Source: Artemia franciscana
Lineage: Eukaryota > Arthropoda > Branchiopoda > Anostraca > Artemiidae
Length of the DNA: 64,000 nucleotides
Direction of reading: 5' to 3'
Assembly (NCBI RefSeq): GCF_032884065.1
Contig: NC_088868.1
Span: 11,966,335-12,030,334 of the forward strand
The notes beneath the pieces are model-generated. The model saw only the letters and a program-made list of their open reading frames with translations, was not told the DNA's origin and did no database searches. Both the position numbers and the translations under genes were made by a program. Positions within the stretch are counted from its first letter, which is position 1; every line of letters starts with the position of its first letter. Shown here piece by piece: positions 1-61,149 of the stretch.

Positions 1-10
1 ATACAATATT

Positions 11-497
11 TGGTACTTGTGTCTTATAGACACCACACTCGAGTTCTATCGAGAAGTGAAGTTTGGTTAATGTTAATGAAATAAAACAAAATATGATGCT
101 TGATCAACAAAAGAATGACAGCTACATTTTAGAAATATGCGCCCGGAACGCAGAAATGTTGCCAAAGAATCGCGTAGAAATGAGCTCTGTCTTCTGTCGT
201 TGCTGCCGCCCGCCACTTGTACTCCGCTAGGTTTGATTTTAAATGATGCGGGATGTACCTCGGTGTAGTTTATTCTTCCACTTTGTGGAACCCCACATTC
301 TCTCTACTTTTTGAGTAGATGAGCCGGTTTCTGGGTCGAGAAAATTGGTTTTGTGGTTCACAGTCAAATGTGTGAATCCTGTTTGTTCCAGCTCAGGTGA
401 GGTTAGGTTAGGTCTTGGTCTAAAAAACTGGTTCCATTAATCAAAGTTCACTTCTCGACAGAACTTGAGTGTGGTGGCTATAAGACACAAGTACCCA
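11..497. mobile_element. Terminal-inverted-repeat element (MITE-like), about 490 bp
   Basis: Bases 11-73 and 435-497 are imperfect inverted copies of each other, about 63 bp long. The left arm starts TGGTACTTGTGTCTTATAG and the right arm ends TATAAGACACAAGTACCCA. The roughly 360 bp between them has no convincing reading frame, so this looks like a non-autonomous DNA transposon. I could not define a target-site duplication, so the superfamily is left open. It lies in the intron upstream of the first visible aldehyde oxidase exon. Confidence 0.7.
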
Positions 498-811
498 ATT
501 TTTTGTCCCTTCTCCCGGAATAAAAATTCTGGCCTTGGTTGCAATTAACCACCATATGTAAAATGGATGCTAAAATATCGTGCAAGTTAAATGAGTAATA
601 TTTTATGGATGAAGAATAGGTTATATTTTATGTTGGAAAATTCCTCCCATTTTGTATAGAAAAAGTCAGTTGAGGGAAGTCAAAAACGGTTTAAAATTGA
701 TAATTGGGAGATTGGCGATGAATAATACTAATTGTTGCCACCATTGATCTTGTTCTTAAAAATGATTTAATTTATCCTAATTTTAGCTTGTTTTTTTTTC
801 TGAATAGTGAG
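498..811. other. Intron end upstream of visible exon 1
   Basis: AT-rich sequence between the inverted-repeat element and the acceptor before 812. A pyrimidine tract (about 790-800) precedes the acceptor. Nothing else was recognised. Confidence 0.6.
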
Positions 812-52699
<51,888 letters not shown>

Positions 52700-53000
52700 G
52701 TGTGTACTATATTTCTTTTCTTCTCAAACCCAGATATATATGTAGGAATTGTCCGGGGAAAATTACAGGGTATGTTGTAAAAAAAAGTAACAAGTATTAA
52801 AAATGATTGTAAGTAAGTGCCTGCTCAAAGATGTTCTTTATTAATTTTATTGTTTCGTGATTTTTTTTTGTATGCTCTATTAGGTTTTTCTTGTCTTGGA
52901 TCTTTTGCTTAATTTTGTTGGTTTTTGGCGACAATCTCTGACAGGAAGCAGTATGTTTCAATAGTTGACTAGAACAAGGAATAGTATACATTTTTTCTGT
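52700..53000. other. Start of intron 7, unrecognised
   Basis: Non-coding sequence after the exon 7 donor. Nothing recognised. Confidence 0.5.
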
Positions 53001-53004
53001 TATT

Positions 53005-53150
53005 TTTGGTTTTGATGGGTAGCACTAAACTTGAGGAATCGTTTATATTTGGAACATTATAAGCCAAAACTTTTGATGCTTTTATGTACATCAAAATTCC
53101 GCTTTTTGGAATTTCGGTTGCTATTGAACCGAATCACTCCTAACTTACAT
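53005..53150 (-). mobile_element. Repeat family R1 fragment
   Basis: GATGGGTAGCACTAAACTTG, then ATCAAAATTCCGCTTTTTGG and TTGCTATTGAACCGAATCAC match the section of R1 next to the hairpin end (compare 7530-7650). The hairpin itself is missing. Confidence 0.6.
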
Positions 53151-53289
53151 TTTTTTAACACGGAATTACAATTAACTTATAAATTAAATCTAAAATAAAC
53201 ATTCTAGAACATTAATTTGAACATTTTTAAATTATTATTTAGGTCAAATTTAAAACAAATCTTCATTAAAATAAATTAGAATCAATGAA

Positions 53290-53565
53290 TTAAAAGTAAA
53301 ACAATTTAATTATTCTTGTAATATATATATTGTTATAAAAGTAAAAGAATTTAATTATGTTGTTACAGAATATTTTATATATAATGTTATATAAATTATG
53401 TTGTTATAAAAGTAAAACAATTTACTTATTCTTGTAATATATATATTGTTATAAAAGTAAAAGAATTTAATTATGTTGTTATAGAATATTTTATATATAA
53501 TGTTATATAAATTATGTTGTTATAAAAGTAAAAGAATTTAATTATTCTTGTAATATATGTGTTGT
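53290..53565 (+). repeat. AT-rich tandem repeat, about 122-bp period
   Basis: Two full and one partial unit of ATTCTTGTAATATATATATT, then TAAAAGTAAAAGAATTTAAT, TATGTTGTTA and ATATTTTATATATAATGTTA. The units are nearly identical. Confidence 0.85.
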
Positions 53566-53685
53566 TGTCCAATGGTTGCTCATAGCACGAGTTGTATATA
53601 AAAAACTTTTGGATGTTGAAGAAACCAAAGGTGCTATACTTATACTACTACTAATGCTGCTATAACTATTGCGACTTTGCGAGCT

Positions 53686-56500
53686 AAGGATATTAAGATG
53701 AAGCTTTAAAGGAATGTTTAGGCAGATGTTACTAATTGATCCCTCAATGCTAATTGAGGGCTACTATTTTAACAGCCTCTGTTTTTCGGCTGGTTATCAT
53801 ATTTACGAATTTTTCACTGTTTATTAGAATATAAATTAGCAAGTTTTTTCCACTGAATGTTTTTAAGTTTATTTTGGCCTCTGTGATCACCTTCATTATT
53901 GAAACTTTGTTTTTGGATTATTCTTAGGAAAGATTTAATGACAAAGTGACTGAGCATGAAAAAACAAAGGAATTTGAAGTTCAACTATAAAGTAGAGAAT
54001 TTAAAAGAAAAATCTGTTAAATATTGTGCATAATGATTAAACATACATAAATATTGAATACATAAATATTGTACATAGTATTGCACATAAATATTGTACA
54101 TATGTGATACATTGAGCAATCAGCAAAACGAGAGATTCATAAATAGGGGAAAAAATTAAAGTAGAATTAAGATATTAAAAATAAGAAAAACAAACCATCA
54201 CAGACCAAAAACAGAAAAAAGGGTCCTAGTGCCAAAGGAAGCCAAACTGCGAAAGTATATCTAGGCGATGAAGATTTATTTCAAATTAGATTTTTACAGT
54301 TTGATGGTATTTTTATAGTGCTGAATTGACTTTTCAGCTTGTCTACTTTTTAGTAAACAAAATCAACATTTTCTATCAATTCTTTAGCACTACTTTTTGT
54401 TCACTAGAGTCACCTATAAACGTAGATTTGGAGGAACTAAAATTATGACGGTGACCACATTACTCTTTACCACACAAATTTTAACATACGCAAATCAGCA
54501 CCCACAACTCCTTAGCCCTAAACTCTTTAGCCCCACAATTCTTCCATCGCCACCCCACAACTCCGCAGCAGTTAGAAATTCTCATTTGCATCAAAGTCTA
54601 ATTTTTTGTCAAAGCCGCAATTTTCACCATAATTTGTAGTTAAGGGTTTGTTATTCTTTTGACTACAAGTTTATTACTAGATTTTTCCCCAAAAAATGTT
54701 TACTAAGGATACTTGCTGACATTTTCCTGTTAGTTCGTAGAAACAAAAGTTTTGGCAACAAAAATAATTATATTCGTAAAATATTAAAAAAAATGGTGAT
54801 AGAAACAAAAATTGTGTTAACAAATTAAAAAAAAGCATAATAATTGGATGAAAAGTTGAAAAAAGAAACTCTCAAGCTTGGAAGTCAGAATTTCTGATTT
54901 GCATCAAAGACTAATTTTTTGTCAAAGCCGCAATTGCTCCACTTTTCACCATATTTTGTTGTCAATAGTTTATTATTCTTTTGACTACAACGTTATTACT
55001 AGATTTTTTCCCAAAAAGTGTTTAAGGATACTTGCTGACATTTTCCTGTCAGGCGACAAATGATTTTGTCGCTAACAGAAGTGTTGGCGACAAAACCATT
55101 AAGTTTGTAAATTATTTAAAAAGTTTGGTAACAGAAACAAAAATTATGTTAACAAAAAGAGTATAGCAATTGGATGAAAATTTGAAAAAAAAAACTATAA
55201 GCTTGGAAAAAATATCGTTTTTTATAGCTTATATAAACAACCTGAAACTGGCTTTGGTAAAAAATGAGGAGAATGATGCTTTGCGGCCATCTGACAAATT
55301 TAAATCAGGGTGCGCCTAATTGTTGTTAATATTAGATATTAAGCACAGCCTACTACGAAAGCACATCAGTGAAGGGATTTCTGGAAAATCAAACAAATTC
55401 TTAGATTATTATAAGAGACATGTGTCATGGATTCCTTATCTATGAAAAGTAGGTGTTATAAAATTAAATTTTATAATATTAAATTAAATATATTCTTTAA
55501 ATTTTGAAAATCTGGTGCTACTTAAATGTAAATAATATCGGAAAAGTCCACCGGGCAGGTATGAACCATCGTGATGATTTTCTTAAATAATCAGTTTTTA
55601 TGTTTTTTCACGTTTTATTGCTATACATTTTTCGCTTGTTTTGTGTAGATTTTTTTTTTCAATTTTTCCTAGTTTAGTTTTCTTTTCTTCTTTATTTTTT
55701 AGTTTTTCTCTCCTTTCTTTTTCTTTTTTTCTTTTTTAGTTTTTAGTTTTTTTCTTTTTTTAGTTTCTTATCTTTTTACTTTTCTTTTTTGGTTATTTTT
55801 TCTGTTTTAGTTTTTTTAAGATTTTCAGTTTTTTTGTTTTTCTTTGTAGTTTTTTTTTTTAGTTTTTTACCTTTTTTAGTTTTTTTAGTGTTTTTTTCTT
55901 AAAAACAATTGCCTAAGCTCAATTGTCATTGAGCTTAGTTTTTCTTTTTTTTCCTCATTTTTATTTTTTTCCTTTTTTCAATTTTTCCGTTTTTTAGTTT
56001 TTCTTTTTTAATTTTTCTTTTTCAGTTTTTTTAATTTTTTTTCTTTTTTTCTTTTGATTTTTTCTTTTCTTTAGTTTTCTTCTTTTTTTTCTTTTTTAAG
56101 TCTTTTCTTTTTTAGTTTTTCGTTTTTTTCATTTTTTTTTGTTTTTAGTTTTTTTCCATTTTTAATTTTTTCTTTTTTTAGTTTCGTCTTTTTCTTTCTT
56201 TGATTTTTTGTATTTTTTTAGTTGTTTTTAGTCTTTCTTTTTTCTTTTTAGTTCTTTTTTAGTTTTTTTTTCTTTTTAGTTCTTTTTTAGTTTTCCTTTA
56301 GATTTTCTAATTTTTTTATTTTTTTCTTGTTTTTTTTTTAGTTTTTGTCCTTTTTGTTAGTTTTCTTTTATTTTTTTTTGTTTCCTTAGTTTTTTTTTCT
56401 TTAGTTTTTTCTTTTTAGTTTTTTTTTAGTTTATTTCTTTTTTTAGTTTTTTTTTATTTCTCTTATTTTTTTCAGTTTTTTTCCTTTTTTATAGAAGATA
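53686..56500 (+). repeat. Duplicated segment, first copy (offset 7464 bp)
   Basis: It starts AAGGATATTAAGATGAAGC and is repeated from 61150 to the window end with about 97-98 percent identity over the first 2.2 kb by eye. The unit ends in a long T-rich tract (from about 55640). Within it, 54590-54680 and 54880-55000 are an older internal duplication (TTTTTTGTCAAAGCCGCAAT, ATTATTCTTTTGACTACAA). No gene was recognised inside. Confidence 0.88.
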
Positions 56501-56545
56501 GTGTAACGGATATACATGCAACTTATTTTTATATAGATAGATATT
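55640..56545 (-). mobile_element. T-rich tract and Helitron 5' end, minus strand
   Basis: Over 850 bp of TTTTAGTTTTTTCTTTTT text. It is the complement of the AAAAACTAAAAAAGAAAAA text inside the + strand Helitron pieces at 58860-61000. At its right edge the minus strand begins TCTATCTATATAAAAATAAG, which matches the 5' end of the + strand Helitron at 58673. This is a truncated Helitron in reverse orientation. Confidence 0.6.
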
Positions 56546-57655
56546 AGGGGGTTGAACCCCTTGTTAGTACCTCACTCTTTACATTAAAGCTTAAATATTG
56601 TCCCAATGCATTAAGAATGACCCCTGAATCACTAAAGACGGAGAATAAATAGTTGAAAAAACTAAAAATACTTCAGCTTAAAGAGCGAGGTATTAGGAGG
56701 AGGTGAGAACCTCATATGCGTAATAATTTCTGTTCGTTTTAAGTTTTAATGGTGCTCCTTACTTCCAGTTGAAAAAAACTTTTTCATATTTATTCTTTCA
56801 TTGTTTCTTTTTAATAAGGCTAGGAAATCCTGAGCTTCGTTCATGGAAATTTTCTTCCCCCATGACAAATTCCTCCAAGGAAAGTTCCCCCAACATATCC
56901 CCTCTTCTCAACCACTCCCCCAACCACCAAATCCCCCTGAAAACGTTTGTACACTTCCAAATAACCATTACTATATGTAACCACTAGTTTGTAACTTGTA
57001 GCTCCTCCCACGGGGACAGTGGGGGAGTAAGTCGTCACTAAAGACATAGTTATAAGGTTTTTCGATTACGCTGAACAAAATCGTTATCTCAGTATTTTGA
57101 TCCGCTGACTTTGGGAAAATAAGTAGCGTGGGAGGGGGCCTAGGTGCCCTTCAATTTTTTTGGTCACTTAAAAAGGGCACTAGAACATTTTATTTCTGTT
57201 AGAATGAGCCCTCTCGCAACATTCTAGGACCACTGGGTCGATACGATCACCCCTGGGGAAAAAAAACAAAAAAACAAACAAACAAATAAACACGCATCCG
57301 TGATCTGCCTTCTGGCAAAAAATACAAAATTCCACATTTTTGTAGATAAGAGCTTGAAACTTCTACAGTAGGGTTCTCTGATGCGTTGAATCTGATGGTG
57401 CGATTTTCGTTAAGCTTCTATGCCTTGTAGGGGGTGTTTCCCCCTCTGTTCTTAAATAAGGCAAATTTTCTCAGGCTCGTAACTTTTGGTGGGTAAGACT
57501 AAACTTGATGAAACTTATATATTTAGAATCAGCATTAAAATACGATTCTTTCGATGTAGCTATTGATATCATAATTCCATTTTTTAGAGATTTGATTACT
57601 ATTGAGCCGGGTCGCTCCTTACTACAGTTCGTTACCACGAACTTTTTGATAAAAC
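56546..57655 (-). mobile_element. Repeat family R1, truncated copy c
   Basis: It begins inside the second inverted repeat (GGGGTTGAACCCC ... CTCACTCTTTACA) and continues through CTTCCCCCATGACAAATTCC, TGGTCACTTAAAAAGGGCAC and CATCCGTGATCTGCCTTCTG to the hairpin CAGTTCGTTACCACGAACT (57625-57643) and TTTGATAAAA. The outer inverted repeat is missing where it meets the Helitron piece. Confidence 0.75.
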
Positions 57656-58000
57656 AAAATAGAAAGTGAAGAAACTTATTAAAAATTAAAAGTACACAAC
57701 CATATTCCTTTTAAAACAGATACATGATAACGCCAATCTCGGTATTTGAAAATATGTATCACTTTCTTTGTGAAACAAAGCTCTTGTGTCTTTTGGGCAA
57801 ATTTACGTCTTATATCTTTGGCCAAATGTGAAGAAAATAAAATTTACAAGTTAAAAATTTAGAAGACAAAAATATGTATTTTATTTATTCACATGATAGA
57901 AATTGTCTCAAGTTAGATGGAAACGATATAACAAATTGATTCAAACATACGAAAAAAATTATATTAAATTAATGTTAAGGAAATTTAAGAGTTCTGCTTC
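57656..58000. other. Intron 7, unrecognised
   Basis: AT-rich sequence, nothing recognised. Confidence 0.5.
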
Positions 58001-58003
58001 CTT

Positions 58004-58076
58004 GCGACAGGCGGGATTGAACCTTAGTCACATCATTTTGAGCCGTGGCATAGCCCACTGCGCTATCACAAGGTGC
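58004..58076 (-). repeat. tRNA-like head (SINE or tRNA pseudogene)
   Basis: The minus strand reads GGCACCTTGTGATAGCGCAG, then GGGCTATGCCACGGC and GGTTCAATCCCGCC: an A-box-like TAGCGCAGTGGG and a B-box-like GGTTCAATCCC with tRNA-like spacing. The acceptor ends do not pair, so it is not an intact tRNA. It is more likely a SINE head. Confidence 0.4.
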
Positions 58077-58429
58077 CACATATGTTGATTTTTAGAATAG
58101 ACTGTTCACATACTTTTAATAAATAAAAAAATATAAAGTATGATATAGACTTGTTTTAAGTTATATAGTAATGTATGCAGGCTGTCATATACATTCTTCA
58201 AAATGTAGAGAAGGGAGACAAATTGTCACTGTCTCATAATATTGCTTTTATCATTAATTTTTGTTAAACTTTAAAGCATGATATAATAGTTAGCAATGCC
58301 AAATCAGCATCATCGAGTAATTCCTTCACAATTAAAAACCTGTTTAAAAATTCATTTTTTAAGTTTTTGGTCACAATGGGCTTCACTCTACTATGTCGCT
58401 GCAACTATGACGCAGACCTCAAAACAATC

Positions 58430-58675
<246 letters not shown>

Positions 58676-58779
58676 ATATATATAAAAATAAGTTGTTTGT
58701 GGGTTATGTCTGTCTGTCTGTCTGTCCGCATATGACGTCTGAATTATTTCATCATATACCAATTCAAAACGAAAGTATA

Positions 58780-58852
58780 CAAGCTGATGTAGCTGAGTTG
58801 GTAACGCGGTATGTTCCAGGTTCTAGGTTCGAGAGGTTCCAGGTTCAAACCT
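58780..58852 (+). repeat. tRNA-like segment inside the Helitron
   Basis: GATGTAGCTGAGTTGGTAAC carries a perfect A box (TAGCTGAGTTGG). AGGTTCAAACCTT (about 58838-58850) is B-box-like. A duplicated GGTTC(T/G)AGG stretch lies between them. It is a pol III promoter remnant carried within the transposon, not an intact tRNA. Confidence 0.5.
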
Positions 58853-59139
58853 TACAAAAACTACAAAAAAAAAAGAAGCTAAAAACAGTAAAAAAAAGGT
58901 AAAAAACTAAAACCTAAAAAAGAAAAAAAACCTAAAAACTAATAAAAATAACTAAAAAAAAGGTAAAAACTACAAAACAAACCAAAAACTAAAAAAAAAT
59001 AAATAAAAAAACTAAAAACTAAAAAAGAAAAAAACTAAAAAAGGAAAAAACTGAAAAATAAAGGAGAAAAAGAAAACTAAAAAAAGGGGCACAGGGGGAT
59101 ATAAATAAGTTGTCTTTGTGTGTGGGTCTGTCTGTCGGG

Positions 59140-59170
59140 TGACGTCATGTTTGTGTGTCGACTGACGTCA
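59140..59170. promoter_or_regulatory. Paired TGACGTCA palindromes (CRE/ATF-like)
   Basis: Perfect TGACGTCA at 59140-59147 and 59163-59170, 23 bp apart. The same pair recurs in the next Helitron piece at 60371-60378 and 60394-60401. The match to the CRE/ATF consensus is exact. Function is unknown; it may only reflect the Helitron sequence. Confidence 0.45.
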
Positions 59171-59820
59171 TGTTTTCAACTGACGAAATTACAGACCGGG
59201 ACATCGGGACACAAATGGTGACCGGGACACCGGCACATAGGGAATATAAATGACGATACTCAAAGAGAAAGCGACCGGGACAAAAGGAATGTTCGATTAG
59301 CAATCACCATCAACAAAGCACCAGGACATAAGTAAAAAAAAAAAACTAAAAAAAAGGTAAAAACTACAAAAAAAACTAAAAAGAAAAAAAAACTAAAAAC
59401 TAATAAAAAAACTAAAAAAGCTAAAAAACTAAAAAAACTAAAAAAACTAAAAAAGAAAAAAATAAAAAAGGACAAAAATGAAAAATAAAGGAGAAAAAAA
59501 CTAAAAAAACGAATGTATATACAGACCGGGACACCGGGATACAAATGACGACCGGGACACAAGGAATATAAATGACGACCGGGACACAGGGACACAACTA
59601 CAACGGGGACGCCGGGGGGCACAAGGGGATATAAATGACGACCGGGACACCGGGACACAAGGAATATAAATGAAGCCCGGGACACTCAAAGAGAAATCAC
59701 AGACTGGGACACCGGGACACAAATGACGACCGGGACACAGGGAATATAAATGACGACCGGGACACAGGGACACAACTACAAAGGGGACGCCGGGGGGGGC
59801 ACAGGGGGATATATAAATGA
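59160..59820 (+). repeat. GACCGGGACAC minisatellite
   Basis: Irregular repeats of GACCGGGACACCGGGACACA, AATGACGACCGGGACACAGG and GAATATAAATGACGACC, broken by an A-rich tract at 59330-59510. The same units recur at 60420-61145. The minus strand gives spurious Pro/Arg/Ser-rich frames. Confidence 0.8.
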
Positions 59821-59842
59821 TGACAGCGACACAGGGAATGGT

Positions 59843-60037
59843 CGATTAGCAATCATCATCAACAAAGCTCAAGGGCAATCACCAGAATCATGAGGTATAG
59901 ATCTGAATACGGATTGTTTTCCCATGGACCATTATATGTTGTATGTTCAAGAGTCGGTAAACCTGACAATCTATTTATATGCACAGACAATGGGACAGCA
60001 AAGAATGTTGTATATTCGCAAGTTTTACGTAGTTAAA

Positions 60038-60040
<3 letters not shown>
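59843..60040 (+). pseudogene. Helitron Rep/helicase C-terminal remnant
   Basis: The frame from 59843 reads RLAIIINKAQGQSPES then stops. After a shift, another frame from about 59931 gives HGPLYVVCSRVGKPDNLFIC and TDNGTAKNVVY. These are the last two conserved helicase motifs of Helitron proteins (TINKSQGQ and HGQLYVA-x-SRV). At least one frameshift and one stop; no other helicase domain remains. Short echoes, RLAITINKAPG, lie at 59292 and 60530. Confidence 0.75.

Positions 60041-60114
<74 letters not shown>
60041..60114. repeat. (TA)n microsatellite inside the Helitron
   Basis: About 74 bp of AT dinucleotides between the helicase remnant and the GC-rich 3' end. Confidence 0.92.
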
Positions 60115-60116
<2 letters not shown>

Positions 60117-60271
60117 ATCTATATTCACAGGTGGGACATAGGGACACAACTACAATGGCGCGTAACTAATATGGCGCGTAACGATTTACGCGCGCGGGGG
60201 GCTTGGGGGGGCGCGAAGCGCCCCCACCAACTTGGTGTTGGGCTGGCGCGAAGTGCCACCCCAACAGCTAG

Positions 60272-61149
60272 TATATATATATATATATACAACTGTTGTT
60301 GTATATAATAAGTTGTATATATATACAACTTATTAGTTGTCTGTGTGAGTGTGTGTGTGTGTCTGTCGAGTGACGTCATGTTTGTGTGTCGACTGACGTC
60401 AATTTTTCGACTGACGAAATTACAGACCGGGACATCGGGACACAAATGACCACCTGGGACACCGGCAAATAGGTAATATAAATGACGACCGGGACACTCA
60501 AAGAGAAAGTGACCGGGACACAAGGAATGTTCGATTAGCGATCACCATCAACAAAGCACCGGGACACAAATGACGACCGGGACACAGGGAGTATAAATGA
60601 CGACCAGGACATAAGTAAAAAAAAACTAAAGAAACTAAAAAAAAGGTAAAAACTACAAAAAAACTAAAAAGAAAAAAAAACTAAAAACTAATAAAAAAAC
60701 TAAAAAAGCTAAAAAACTAAAAAAACTAGAAAAGAAAAAAAAAGAAAAAAGGGAAAAAAAATGAAAAATAAAGGAGAAAAACAAAACTAAAAAAATAAAA
60801 ATAAAAAAAAAATAAAAAGAAAAAAGAAAAAAAAACTAAAAAAACTAAAAAAAAGTAAAAACCAAAAAAAAAAATAAAAAGAAAAAAAGGGGAAAAATAC
60901 AAAAATTTATTTCATCATATACCATTTCAAAAACGAATGTATATACAGACCGGGACACCGGGATACAAATGACGACCGGGACACAGGGAATATAAATGAC
61001 GACCGGGACACAGGGACACAACTAGAACGGGGACGCCGGGGGGCACAAGGGGATATAAATGACGACCGTGACACCGGGACACAAGGAATATAAATGAAGC
61101 CCGGGACACTCAAAGAGAAATCACAGACTGGGACACCGGGACATACATG
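60272..61149 (+). mobile_element. Second Helitron-type fragment
   Basis: It repeats the Helitron interior: TTATTAGTTGTCTGTGTGAG, the TGACGTCA pair, GACCGGGACAC units and the AAAAACTAAAAAAG tract. It stops without a CTAG end where the 7464-bp duplication begins. At its start, ATAAGTTGTATATATATACA and its inverse form a local palindrome (60308-60335). Confidence 0.65.

Noticed and set aside
390-415. Telomere-like TTAGG repeats (also 16940-16960)
   Set aside because: Only two to three units, inside mobile elements; not a telomere or a clear interstitial telomeric site.
55640-56480. T-rich tract as a giant polypyrimidine splice signal or poly-T tail
   Set aside because: The regular TTTTAGTTTTTTC text matches, inverted, the A-rich interior of nearby Helitron pieces, so transposon origin explains it.
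58004-58076. Functional tRNA gene on the minus strand
   Set aside because: The A and B boxes are recognisable, but the acceptor stem does not pair and the T arm is poor; kept only as a tRNA-like repeat.
59260-59773. Minus-strand frames rich in SRCPGRHLYP, resembling a repetitive secreted protein
   Set aside because: They are the complement of the GACCGGGACAC minisatellite, open in several frames and broken by A-rich tracts.
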